NCBI GenBank assembly: GCA_963680875.1
Contig: OY804583.1
Location: forward strand, 31,485,331-31,549,330
Length of the DNA: 64,000 nucleotides
Origin: Bathymodiolus brooksi
Taxonomy: Eukaryota; Mollusca; Bivalvia; Mytilida; Modiolidae
Direction: 5' to 3'
Both the position numbers and the translations under genes were made by a program. Under the pieces are notes generated by a model that was given only the letters and a program-made list of their open reading frames with translations, was not told the DNA's origin and did no database searches. The first letter of the stretch is position 1, and each line of letters opens with the position of its first letter. Below, piece by piece: positions 1 to 10,345 of this stretch.

Positions 1-8
1 CTGGCTGG

Positions 9-475
9 CTGGGAACCGCATCGGTGGTGTAATTGTTGGCGCGGTCGACTCGGGTGTGGTAGATTGCGAGTTCTGATTCCAGTTTGGTCTAGCAAATGAC
101 AATGAATTGGTATGTGTTGCTTTTCCGCTAAGCACGCAGTATCACGGAGAAAGACAAAAGACTTAGTGACTGGGAACCGCATCGGTGGTGCAATTGTTGG
201 CGTGCTCGCCTCAGGTTTGTTAGGTCGAGGGTTCGAGCTCAGGCCGGATCAAACAAATGACAATATACTGGTATGTGTTGCTCTTCCGCTTAACACGCAG
301 TATCAAGGAGAAAGAAAAACACCCGTTGGATCTGAACCACACCGATGTTGCAGTAGTGGGTATGCTTGCCTCGGATTTGGTAGGTCGTGGGTTTGAGCCC
401 CGATAGCATACAACGAAAGACAACGAAATGGTATGTGGTGCTTTTCTGCTTACCACGCAGTGAGAAAGTAATCTA
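9..475 (+). repeat. Three tandem diverged ~160-bp SINE heads (tRNA-related)
   Basis: Three diverged copies begin near 9, 170 and 330, spaced 161 and 160 bp. Each runs from a GAACCGCATCGG-like start through a B-box-like segment (GGGTTCGAGCTC at 229-240; GGGTTTGAGCCCC at 388-400) to a block reading GGTATGTGTTGC then CGCTTAACACGCAGTAT. The last block matches the body of the SINEs near 13.2-13.5 and 17.0-17.3 kb (read on their minus strand), so these are heads of the same family multiplied in tandem. Short open frames here carry no recognisable protein and I do not call a gene. The left end may be cut by the window edge. Confidence 0.6.
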
Positions 476-600
476 GCACTACAAAACTCTAATTAAGCGT
501 GTTACTCTAGAAGAAAGCAGACGTCATTATCATCTCATCTAGGGTAAATTGTTCAACAGTATGCTCATTTGGCGTTAAGCAACAATCACTCACTCTACGC

Positions 601-775
601 TACCGGAGCATTTGAATTCACTCCTGGTTTTAAGTGGGGTTTGTGTTGCACGGTATTTTAGTTTTCTATGTAGTGTTCAGGAGAACGTTGTTTGGCCTTT
701 TTGTCCTTTCTTTGGTCATTGTGTTGTCTGTTCTTATTATGATGACACCTTTGGTAATTTCAAGTTCTTCTTCTA
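601..775 (+). mobile_element. 5'-truncated retroelement 3' tail
   Basis: The order GGAGCA, AGTGGGGTTTGTGTTGC, GTTGTTTGGCC, GTTGTCTGTTCTT and CCTTTGGTA matches the longer tails at 4.8-5.05 and 30.05-30.31 kb. There the same tail follows reverse-transcriptase codons (4,711 on). This is a decayed tail-only copy, as expected from target-primed insertion with 5' truncation. Confidence 0.6.
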
Positions 776-1195
776 TCATCTGTTGTAACGTTATATTGCC
801 TTGAAGTGAACTTAAGTAACGTTATTACATTTGCACATGTTTATTGATTGATTGGCGATTGGTTATTTCATTCCAATTCTTGACGAAAACAAGCTCATTA
901 TTATCTTAAAACTGTGCAGAAGGGACGGATAAATAGATCAAGCGGAACACCGAAATATTAAATCTTTATTCCATTCGATTTACGTTTTCTAATTACACCT
1001 GTGGTATCTTCAAACTTTTCTTTCTATACTCCGAGATACCCATAATTGATTTTATTTCGTCCTAGATAGAACTGAAATAATATTCTTTATTTTAGCATTA
1101 TTTTCAAGGTTATACAGAGATCTTAGCATTCAGACCGATAAATGTGCATCCTAATCTTTTTAATCACGCATATTGCCAATTTACATCTGAAAAAT
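776..1195. other. AT-rich spacer, nothing recognised
   Basis: About 400 bp without a convincing reading frame, RNA gene or repeat. A short ATTGATTG run lies near 843-855. Confidence 0.5.
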
Positions 1196-1410
1196 ACATT
1201 CCTTAAATGTCTGTTCTAAAATTAGCAAAACAGGAATCATTGTATGTACATTTTAGCGACATGAACAAGCTATATTTAAAAAACGTATTTGAAGTATGAA
1301 AAACATGCATTCCTCAAATTTCTGTTCTAAAATTGGCAAGTTAGGAATCGCTGTATGTACGTTGTAGCGACACGTAGAAGATATTTAAACAAAAATTTGA
1401 ATTATGAGAT
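1196..1410. repeat. Two-copy tandem repeat, ~111-bp period
   Basis: Both copies contain TCTGTTCTAAAATT followed by a GCAA segment, GGAATC, TGTATGTAC and TAGCGACA. Anchor positions 1201 and 1312 give a 111-bp period. The copies have diverged and I see no coding meaning. Confidence 0.7.
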
Positions 1411-2457
1411 ATCAGATATACATAGTGCAAATCGTAAATACCTGCTATGAATGCTATGCTAAAGGGATTAAATCTATACACTACAAGCTGTAGGTTTCTA
1501 CATCATCTGTCTACTGTTGACATATATGACAGACAAATTAGTAGATAATTATAGCCTTAACACTTGTTATAGGCTAACCCGTTCCTTTGTAGACTTAATC
1601 TCATTAATTACAGCGTTCTAACCACATGTTAGATGGATTTGTGTTATGTTATGTATCTGACACTGACATGTTCTATTAGATGTCTTATAGTAAAAATATA
1701 GCAAAACAAAACAAACATTCTCACCATATCCTACATTTTTTAAGTGAACGGTCATATTAATGTGTATTAGAGGTATTGATTTTGGCTCTGTTTTTTTATT
1801 ATTTGATTTTACGATTAGATTTCGGAAGTGTTCCGAGAGTATGTTATTTTTGTTTTGCAATTTTCTTGCGAATCCCTTTATAATAACCAATACAACATGA
1901 TTATTTAAAGGACGCAAGGAAAATACGGCTTATTCACGTTACAACACGTCGTTTTTGTTTGTTGTTCCTATTTTTTTCTTTAAATAAAAATAAACATTGA
2001 CAGTGGAAACCCGTGATGTTTAGAAATGTGGTAAAATCCCACCCTCATTCTTGCTACGGTGCCTGCTACACTGTAGTTCAATTGTTGTTTTGAGATTAAC
2101 GAACACACAACTTCCGTAAAGTAGTTCCTTGTGTTGGAAGAATACTGCACACCTAGCACGTTAAGTTGAGAAGCTTTGCATCATCATCTGGCAATGTATA
2201 ATTACTGTTGGTCTGCTAAAATCATATGCCAATATTATTGAGGACATATCAAATTATATATATGACAATATAATAATGTACCCATTGCTCAAATCGAACG
2301 CAAAATTCCAACGTACATGCAAATTGTATTTCTTTATTACACCTTAATTTACAATGATATTTGTTCATCCGATTAGGATTCGACGCAAACTATACTGTTT
2401 TATTTATTTTTCTGTGTATAAAATATGATATAATTTCTTTACTGCAGGGTACAAATA
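1411..2457. other. AT-rich non-coding stretch
   Basis: No protein family recognised. A 99-codon open frame on the minus strand (1618-1917) has low-complexity Asn/Lys-rich content and no domain that I can see, so I do not call it a gene. Confidence 0.5.
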
Positions 2458-2570
2458 ACGTTAGAGAATACTAAAGGGGCAATCAAAATAGGGACACTCC
2501 AGAGAAACTGGCAGCATAGGGTACATATCACAAAGAAAAACAAAACAAAAACACAACACAATATGTACTG
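2458..2570 (-). mobile_element. Retroelement tail fragment (variant type)
   Basis: AATACTAAAGGGGCAATCA then CCAGAGAAACTGGCAGCAT and an A-rich run. It matches the fragments at 25,562-25,690 and (opposite strand) 30,640-30,790. This is a second tail variant, read 3' to 5' on the plus strand. Confidence 0.5.
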
Positions 2571-3240
2571 GACAACATATCTAAAATTGGTATCTTAAAT
2601 GACCTGACATGACTGGCGAATGCATGCTTCTATGCACATAAAATATAACTTGCTTCAGATCATTAGTACAAGCTTAATATAAGTTGTTATTAGTGTGCAG
2701 TTGTACGGAACAATTTTTCAGACCTTCTAATATTACTCATTTTACCCATAGCAATCGCATGTCCTTTCGTCCGTTCCCATACCATCTTTAACTACATTCT
2801 ATTTTCTGCTTGTGAGCTGTTTTTGACATGAATTTATTCACAATAATGCCCACTTTACGTTAAGCAAGAATAAAGCAATCATTATACACGTATAAAATTG
2901 ATTGTGAATGTTCTGGATCTGCTCAGAACAATTCGGGTAAATATGTGCCACTCGGTTTGTGCTGGGATACCAGTTGTGGTTTCATTGCCACACGGGGAGA
3001 TAATAAACATGATCTAAATATAATTGCCCTTAAATCAGGTCTCCAAAGACTATTACCAACAACCGCATTCGTGCTTTAAGACGTTATTGCATTCTGTTCA
3101 TTCGGAGTTGGCTGATGTTGAATGTACCGAGGGCGTTGTACTATGTGTAAAATAATATCTAGTTTATGATGCATACATTGCATAAATAATTTTGTGAAAA
3201 GCTGTTCAAATAAAGGCTCCTTGTCTTACATTTATGTTCA
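2571..3240. other. Spacer, nothing recognised
   Basis: AT-rich DNA with no supported gene, RNA or repeat. Confidence 0.5.
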
Positions 3241-3318
3241 AGTATTGTTGTAAATACTGTTATAGTGACAGCCGGAAACTTTGAGCAGTATTGAAAGGGG
3301 GAGGTTTGGCGCTTAGTT
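3241..3318 (+). repeat. Dispersed repeat shared with 7,300-7,380
   Basis: AAATACTGTTATAGTGACAG, CCGGAAACTTTGAGC and GAAAGGGG followed by TTGGCGCTT recur almost unchanged at 7,300-7,380. There they lie downstream of reverse-transcriptase codons, so this is probably another piece of that element's 3' untranslated region. Confidence 0.6.
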
Positions 3319-3769
3319 TGAATAACAGATATATCCGGACATGTTGGTCACAGTGTTTTCTGTCAGTGACCTCTGTAATGTCATATGCGTGTCAATGAAT
3401 TAACTATGTTATTGTTTCTAAACAAGGACTTAACATATGGTTTGCTTACAATGATACATGCTAATTTTATGAGTCTAGAAAGGTAAACATACTGATAGGT
3501 CAACGCTACGTACAGATAAAATTATATCGACGGTTGTCATACCAACGTTGATGGTTTTTAATCACCGATTTATTTATTTGATTAATCCAGCACTTGCCAG
3601 TTTTGGAGAACTTAAGTCCTCCTACTTGTCAGGATGAGTGCAACCGTGTGTATCATTGAAAAAAACCACATTGACCATCAATCGCATCATTGACATAATT
3701 TTGTTTTAATTTGAAAATAATTGTTCAGATATGATTGATTGGATCGATCTTACATGTCCTGTTGTTTTA
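3319..3769. other. Spacer, nothing recognised
   Basis: No supported feature in about 450 bp. Confidence 0.5.
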
Positions 3770-3831
3770 GGTTATATGGTATTTAAAGCCACTTTCAACA
3801 ATATTTCAGCTATATCGTGGAGGTCTTGTTG
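3770..3831 (-). mobile_element. SINE core fragment
   Basis: GCCACTTTCAACAATATTTC and AGCTATATCGTGGAGGTC are the conserved core of a SINE found in full near 30.87-31.13 kb. There the tRNA-like head lies on the minus strand, so I assign this copy to the minus strand. Only the core remains. Confidence 0.65.
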
Positions 3832-4180
3832 TCTATCTTTTCTTATTTATGAAGCACTGCAGTGAGGACTTCAGATATATCCGAGCTAGTTCAGAAGATA
3901 AACAAAAGGAAGTACATTGTACATGTCAATGACCTACAAAATAATATGGTCACTAAGATACAAATTCATCGTAATGATTTGTCAAAGGTATTTTTGGATA
4001 ATCCAGTTGAATCTTAATTACCCATGTGAAATATATGCTGCCTTATTTGTTGTGATTCCTGTTATTTTATTTTGTTATTTTATTTATTTGTAATTTACTT
4101 TTTCATTGGTGTTGTTTTGACCATCCGCGTGGCCCGGTGTATTGTTAGCAATTAAAGTGGTGTTATATTGACAACATAAA
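3832..4180. other. Spacer, nothing recognised
   Basis: No supported feature; AT-rich. Confidence 0.45.
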
Positions 4181-4398
4181 GAAGAGTTTGGAGATACCAA
4201 ACGGGTAATCAGAATCCGTAAATTGAAGAAGAACAGAAAACACAATGGGCAAAAGAAAAAGGCAAACAACGATCTACAAAACAGTGCACATAAAACTAAA
4301 GATAGAGTAACACGAACCCCACTAAAAACCGGGGTGAATCCAGGTAATCCGAGGTGGTAAACAATTCCTGCTCCACTAGTGACACCCGTCGTGTTTTT
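4181..4398 (-). mobile_element. Retroelement 3' tail
   Basis: On the plus strand it begins AAGAAGAGTTTGGAGATACC and runs to GCTCCACTAGTGACACCCGT, the reverse complement of the tail at 4.83-5.05 kb. The conserved terminus (GGTATC near the element's 3' end) is intact while the 5' side is missing. Confidence 0.7.
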
Positions 4399-4524
4399 GT
4401 TATCTAAAGATACACGCTTGAGAACTCACCATGGGAGTATATAAATATGATTTAGTATTCACTGCCAGTGCAACTATCTATGGTGTATACCTGGCTCCGT
4501 GTATGTAACAAGATTATGGGTTAT

Positions 4525-4690
4525 CGTGTTTAATGCCATCTTTGAAAATATTTCAGTTATATCGTGGCGGTCCATTTTTTTGGTTGACAAAACCGGAGTA
4601 CCCGGTTATAAACCATCGTCCAACCACAAGTCATTGACAAACTTTGTATTGAGTACACCTCGCCCTAGTGGGATTTGAACTTCCAAAGTA
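4525..4690 (-). mobile_element. tRNA-derived SINE copy
   Basis: The core (ATATTTCAGTTATATCGTGG), the middle block (AACCGGAGTACCCGG), the CATTGACAAACTTTG block and a B-box-like GGGATTTGAACTTCC near 4,672-4,686 occur in the usual order of this family. A retroelement relic begins directly beyond it. Confidence 0.7.
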
Positions 4691-4707
4691 AGTGGTTGTT
4701 AAAAGGT

Positions 4708-5052
4708 TATCACGACTTGGTTGACCGTTATGGAATATCTGTGTCACAAATGACCACTTGTCGTAAACACTTCCCGGTCCTTTCCTCATTCATGACTTAT
4801 CATCGGGTTTGTAACTAGATTACCATGACGGGTGTCACTAGTGGAGCAGGAACTGCATACCCTTTCGGAGCACCTGAGTTCACCCCCGGTTTTTAGTGGG
4901 GTTCGTGCTGCTCGATCTTTATTTTTATCTGTATGTTTTGTAGATCGTTGTTTGTCCTTTTGTCCTTTTTCTTTTGGCCACTGTGATGTCTGTTCTTCTT
5001 CGATATACGGATTATGATTGTCCCTTTGGTATCTTCAAACTCTTCTTATCAT
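4708..5052 (+). mobile_element. 5'-truncated retroelement: last RT codons plus 3' tail
   Basis: From 4,711 one frame reads HDLVDRYGISVSQMTT, the C-terminal end of the reverse-transcriptase protein seen on the minus strand near 23.15-23.2 kb. It is followed by the non-coding tail: CACTAGTGGAGCAGG, GGAGCACCTGAGTTCACCCC, AGTGGGGTTCGTGCTGC, then CCCTTTGGTATCTTCAAACT. This copy is the key that ties the many tail-only repeats in the window to one retroelement. Everything upstream of the last ~16 codons is absent. Which retroelement clade it belongs to is inference: the order of motifs in the two longer relics resembles Penelope-like reverse transcriptases. Confidence 0.75.
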
Positions 5053-6742
5053 CATTATTTAATAGCCATATCTATTTTATTTATTTTTCCGGTTATCTAC
5101 AAATCTAGTTATATTAGCAAAGCAAACTGCACATTATGTTGGTAAACTCCCTGACCAAACTCCAGATACAGCTTTGTTTTATCTCTGTGGCGTCTGGTCA
5201 TTCCTTTGCACTGATTATTTTGGCAAAATCGGGTATTACACCTCGACTGAGCGTAAATTATGAATTGCCGTGTCTATGGAACATCAAACTTGTTGCAGAT
5301 AAAAACTTCTTACAGCAATGCCGTTTAGCCACAAATTTGGAATAAGTGGTAACTGGTAGACAGTCCCAGAGTAATGTCTTCGTTCTTATCCAAAATTGTT
5401 GGTATATCAATAAAATGTTGCCCATTATCTCCCGTTTTCATTTAAGCTTCTAAAGTATGCAAAATACCGCATGGAGTGAGTACAAATAGTGTAAGAGCCA
5501 CCCCAGAAAAACAAAGGCAAATAGGCATGTGCTTTCAATGTATATTTCACTGTACAATGTACATTTAAATATTAAAGAATTACCATCACCTTATAATATG
5601 TCTAAAGTCACATGGTGCAATGAAATAGATATTCAATGCAAAATATTGATGAGACAGCTCTTGATTTAAACTTATTTTATTGTTCGTAATAACAACAAAT
5701 GGATCAGACACAAGTTTTACAACTTAGAAATGTCTTCTCCGCTAGTTACATCAATTTACATATAGTCAGAACAGCATTAATTACATAATAATAACATATT
5801 TGTTCAGAATATGAAGACGAACAAAAAAAAATAAAAAATACAATAGAACGAAAAATGCAAATTTCAAAGGTCGATGAAACATACTGTGTGCTAAGGTATA
5901 ATATATGGCAAGTCAAGCACACCTCAAAGACCATTCTTAAACACGTGGTGTATGTCTGTTCCACACTTGGATCGTATTACGATTAGACATAGTTTATATG
6001 TTGGGATTTAATTAATTCATGGAGATCTTGCATAGGTAAGTACAATTTGAACTGAATAACACATGTATATTTCATCGACCTTTGACACGTCAATCAATCA
6101 ATACCCCACAGCGCGACCAAGAAAAGAATATACATACATGTAGAAGTACATAATGTTGACAATTGTCAATAACGTTATACATGTTGACTTGTTAGTTCAA
6201 GCGAAACGCCGTGTATCTTTTATGTATTTTTGTACACATGAAAATATAAACGTGTTTATTTCTACAGACAGGTCATCATTTCCAAATAACAAAATATCGA
6301 TATTTACCGGTAGACCCCCCATATCAAGCATATTTAATTCAATGATCATGTTATTTCTAAGTAAATTGAATGTATTACAATATAATAGACAGCTCTTACA
6401 CTATTTGTACTCATTCCTTGCATTGTTTTACACTTTAGAAAATAAACGTCACAGAAAAGCGAAGGGGTATTCAAGTATGGACAATCCAGAGAAACTGGCA
6501 ACATTGGGCTCACAAGACCAAGACATATATATCATATATTAACATTCATCCAGAAATAAATGTTGATTTGAAAATTTAATTCTTAAGAATTTTTTTCAGG
6601 AGATTTATAGAAGTCAAACGGACTATGCATGTGGCACCATAGTAAAATGCTGAACCGGCAGTTCCATGCAAATATATATTTCTAATATAATGTAAGTATT
6701 GTGCTGTAAGCTATATAGTTTTGACATATTGAAACATGATGA
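5053..6742. other. Spacer with possible decayed inverted-repeat element
   Basis: No gene recognised. Open frames at 5,136-5,345 and 6,153-6,542 (129 codons, ATG start) have no recognisable domain, and the second ends in a retroelement-tail fragment (CCAGAGAAACTGGC near 6,489-6,502). Two pairs of inverted repeats are roughly concentric: GAGTACAAATAGTGTAAGAG (5,478-5,497) against its complement near 6,391-6,410, and CAAAGGTCGATGAAACATAC near 5,865-5,884 against its near complement near 6,064-6,084. This could be an old fold-back element. Confidence 0.4.
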
Positions 6743-7560
6743 TATATATATTCTGTTCTCCAATTTCAAATTGACAGAGAGGGGCGGTTCTTGAACAAAT
6801 CGTTACCAGAGCTGGAAGTTAAAGAGACCACAGATACAGCTTCATCCGCATCATTTTTGGACTTATACCTCGAATTTGACGACAGTGGTCAACCCAGTAC
6901 TAAAATTTATGATAAACGGGACGACTTCAATTTTGAAATCATAAATTTTCCAGATATGTGCAGCAATATACCAGCTTCTCCTGCATATGGTGTTTACATC
7001 TCGCAATTGATTCGTTATGCAAGGGCTTGTAGCAATTATTCTGATTTCCTGAAACGTCATCTTCATCTGAGAAACAGGCTACTGGACCAGGGCTATGAAC
7101 AGATTCGCCTTATTCGATCTCTTAAAAAGTTTATATTCTGATACCAAGATCTTATAGAAATATATTCCGTCTCTGCAGTAACGATGATAACAAAAATGTC
7201 AAAAATATTTTTCATTCAATGTGTGACGTAAAATTGTTTTTGACATTTGCTTCACTGGGTTTGGTACTGCTTTGACAACTATTTTACCTATTTTGTTCCA
7301 GTATTATTATAAATACTGTTATAGTGACAGCCGGAACCTTTGAGCCGTAATGAAAGGGGGGGGGGTGTGCTTGGCGCTTTAAAATCTGATTCAACCCACC
7401 ATTTCTTTAGAAATGCCTGTACCAAGTCAGGGTCATTACGGTTTTCACAGTTTTCCGGTTGTTGACTGATTTTGTCTGTTTATATACTTACGAGTTTTGA
7501 CTTTCCCTTTGTAAGATTGTTCGGAGTTCGGTAATTTTGTTATTGCCCTTATTTATGACA
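6743..7560 (+). pseudogene. Relic of a reverse-transcriptase retroelement (C-terminal part and 3' UTR)
   Basis: The frame ending at 7,141 (about 115 codons) encodes the part of the protein that lies after the polymerase active site. Visible motifs in order are SASFLDLYLEFD, YDKRDDFNFEIINFP, SNIPASPAYGVYISQLIRYA and a final LIRSLKKF. The same blocks recur in the minus-strand relic at 23.1-23.7 kb. An in-frame TGA at 7,139-7,141 stops the frame, although family-like codons (YQDLIE) continue just after it, so the copy is broken. The catalytic part is missing upstream, where an in-frame stop lies at 6,740-6,742. Downstream come a block repeated at 3,241-3,318, a run of eleven G, and a tail (AAGTCAGGGTCATTACGG to TCGGAGTTCGGTAATTTTG) repeated at 26,760-26,898. 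The ATG-less start shows it is not an expressed short gene. Penelope-like affinity is an inference from motif order. Confidence 0.75.
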
Positions 7561-7619
7561 AATGAGATTATTTCAATTTTCCCATTGAAAATTTTCCAAT
7601 TATATGTAGCATAATTACA

Positions 7620-8060
7620 CCTTATATCAGAATGCTGTCTTCTGATTGGTTAATGAAAGGGGTATTTTTGCTTACCAATTCTTAGTTTTTTCAGCTTTTC
7701 CGCCATTTCCGGGGTATTTGCCTAATAATTACCCTTCACCGAGACGCTTGTAGCAAAATTTACAAATAGTTATCAGTTGTGCGTTTTATTGCAAAATCGT
7801 ATTTGCCGTTTTTACCCTTCACCGAGACGCTTGTAACAAAATTTGTAAAACGTTATCAGTTGTGCGTTTTATGTAACAATGTAGAATTAAACAGATACAT
7901 CATGTTAGGTCCTGAAAACGACAAACAAAAGGTATTATTTATTTAGACAGTGTTCTAAATAATATTCGGTGTAATTAAACAGTCTTGAGACTAACTTTCC
8001 CTCACCTTTCGGCTCGGGAAATTTTCTCTCGACTGGTATTTTTCACAAATACCCTTTCCA
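7620..8060. repeat. Undefined repeat-like block with an 83-bp tandem duplication
   Basis: ACCCTTCACCGAGACGCTTG starts at 7,731 and again at 7,814 (83-bp period, two copies), each followed by TTATCAGTTGTGCGTTTTAT. The surrounding block has inverted-looking ends (GAAAGGGGTATTT near 7,656; AAATACCCTTTCC near 8,047), which hints at a non-autonomous element. No coding sequence seen. Confidence 0.5.
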
Positions 8061-8184
8061 AACATGATATATCTGTATAATATTCAAGCAACAACTGTAC
8101 ATGGAGAATATATCTCTCAGTTATTATTTTGAATAGTCATTGCATGGCATGAATGTGGTTTCTATCATTGATATCAGTGTATTG

Positions 8185-8315
8185 TATGCAGTGTCTTGTC
8201 GTCTTTTGTTTGTCTCTTTGTTCTTTTTCTTTTCATCATTTCATTGGCTGTTTTTTTTTCCGATTACGGCTTCTAATTACCCCTTTGATATCTTCAACCT
8301 TTTGTTTAATATTTG
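8185..8315 (+). mobile_element. Decayed retroelement 3' tail
   Basis: A TTTGTTTGTCTCTTTGTTC segment, a TTTC-rich run, then ATTGGCTG, CCGATTACGG and CCCCTTTGATATCTTCAAC. This is the terminal part of the common tail with many substitutions. Confidence 0.5.
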
Positions 8316-8715
8316 TGGTATGTGATAATGGTTTTGGTCGTAAACAGTTTCAAAGTAATAAGTGTTCTCTGACAGTATCACATATCAATATCTCATTATA
8401 TTCGTATACGTGACTGTATACATGCTGTATACATGCTTTTAATATCAAACACTGTAACATTTTTGTGATATCTAATATATTCTTTTGATAAATACAGATA
8501 TGAGAGGAAATTCATAATACTAGCCGTGTACAGTTCATGATTAAGACATGTATTGCGTCATGTATCACATGTTCTATATGCAGTTAAAAATATGAAATAA
8601 TTAATATCAGCTAGAGTCACGATATAGCTACATGTAAAATATCGCAACATCAATTACGTTGAAAAATGATTTCATTGTTCAGCGCAAATTGCGTAGAACC
8701 AGGGTTAGAGTTATG
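8316..8715. other. Spacer, nothing recognised
   Basis: AT-rich; no supported feature. Confidence 0.45.
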
Positions 8716-8862
8716 GTGCTTAGAGCCACTTTCAGCAATATTTCAGTTATAATATGGCGGTAAGTTTTATTGGTGGAAGAAACCGGAGAAAACCACCCAA
8801 ATGCCGCATGTCATTGACAAACTTTATCACATAATATTGAATCGAGATTGTTAGGTTATAAT
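8716..8862 (-). mobile_element. tRNA-derived SINE, head truncated
   Basis: GTGCTTAGAGCCACTTTCAG, the ATATTTCAGTTATAATATGG core and the GTCATTGACAAACTTTATCA block are present. The tRNA-like head beyond 8,862 is not recognisable. Confidence 0.65.
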
Positions 8863-9639
8863 ACGGACCGTGGGCCATAGTGGATACAATTGTTTTTAGT
8901 TCTCTTGGAGATTGTCATGTTTATGTATATTAGACATGTTTTGAAGATTTAGAAAAAAAAGTTGCCTGTGCAAAAGACTAAACATTTCGTTCCTACCCAA
9001 TTCACTGTGCTTTTCTAGTGTAGGCCAACATTCTTTGTCTCATGTATCCTTTATTTCTTGCATCTTTGAACTTGATATCGTAAATAATATGAGTGAAATA
9101 TTGTCCGCTGAACGGTAGCTAAATGTGTAAATACGATTGGGTTCGGCTTTACCTCCAGTTGTTTGTATTGGGGTATATGGAGGGTTTATATGGGTGTCAG
9201 CCAATAGAAACAAACAAAGCAAGACGTCATTTAATAATCATGCATAGCGTCGATGCTGGGGAAACCAGTCACATCAGTACGGTGTATTAAAGAAATATAA
9301 TGCTCTTGTTCAAATGATTTTCAAAGTGTAAAGTACACTAAGGGTGGAAGAGGTCTTGAATACAGATTAGTGATAAATACAGTGTATTATCCCACATCAT
9401 ACACCAACATTAGGCCGATAGCAGTATTTCAGGAGGTTTTACCTTTAGTGGCGGCACCAAATCATATTGATAAAACAGACTTGTGATATATTATCCCACG
9501 AAATCGCAGACACTAGGCAGAGTTTTGTATTTGACTCGTCAATCGCAAATAGTAGATACACCTTTCAGAGAGTTGTATCACCCAATGGCGACATCATGTA
9601 ATATTCTTTTTATATAGTTATGTTATATTGTATTTGGTG
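8863..9639. other. Spacer, nothing recognised
   Basis: About 780 bp without a supported gene or repeat. The short open frame at 9,040-9,222 (minus) shows no domain. Confidence 0.45.
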
Positions 9640-9872
9640 CCGTCGTGGTCGTAATCTTCTGGTAGTTGGATTTACAACTACCTGTGCAATCAGTGCATAT
9701 TACCACTAACGTTGTGGGTCCGAACATCTTTCAATTCGAGGTGTACTCGGAATACCATCAAGTTTATCAGTGACTTTCCACAAGTCAGCGGTTTTCTCTG
9801 GGTACAGCGATTTTTTCCACCAATAAAACTGACGGCCATGATATAGCTGAACTATTACATAATGTAGGTATA
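9640..9872 (+). mobile_element. tRNA-derived SINE
   Basis: Opposite orientation to most copies. A tRNA-like head with a B-box-like GGGTCCGAACATC near 9,717-9,729 is followed by the family blocks GAGGTGTACTCGG, AAGTTTATCAGTGACTTTCC, GGTTTTCTCTGGGTAC and the core complement CATGATATAGCTGAACTATT. Confidence 0.65.
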
Positions 9873-10188
9873 ATCATTAAAATGATAAACACTTGTTGTA
9901 TTTATTCTATTATAATACAATAATCAAATTTGTCAGAAGACAAGTATTATGCAACAGTTTCTAATGTCAGTTGAAGGTTAAAGCATTCGACATTTCTTAT
10001 ATGTCTCGGTTAATGATAATGTATTACTTGCAACCTTAAGATTAATAGGAATCATGTCATATACATTACGTGTTAAACTACAGTATTATACAATGTTAAA
10101 TATGTATTGACATGAATATCAAGGATGTGAAATATTCAAAGGTCCTGTATGTAGAACACCATGAAAGAAAGGTTTGGTTTTGTTGTAT
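9873..10188. other. Spacer, nothing recognised
   Basis: AT-rich; no supported feature. Confidence 0.45.
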
Positions 10189-10345
10189 GGTGTTTAACGC
10201 CACTTTCAATAATATTACAGCTATATCGTGGCGGTCGGTTTGATTGTTGGAGGAAACCGGAGTATCCGGAGAAAATTACCGACCTCCCGCAAGTCACTGA
10301 CAAACTTTATCACTTAATGTTGCATCGAGTACACCTCACATGAAT
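10189..10345 (-). mobile_element. tRNA-derived SINE
   Basis: GTGTTTAACGCCACTTTCAA, AGCTATATCGTGGCGGTCGG, GGAAACCGGAGTATCCGGAG and CAAGTCACTGACAAACTTTA in family order, ending at a GAGTACACCTCA block. One of the least decayed cores in the window. The open frame running through it (10,161-10,343) is chance. Confidence 0.75.

Noticed and set aside
112..396. 94-codon plus-strand frame across the first repeats
   Set aside because: It runs through three diverged SINE-head copies, has no conserved domain, and an overlapping frame is open on the other strand.
6153..6542. 129-codon ATG frame
   Set aside because: No domain or family resemblance, AT-rich codon content, and the end overlaps a retroelement tail fragment.
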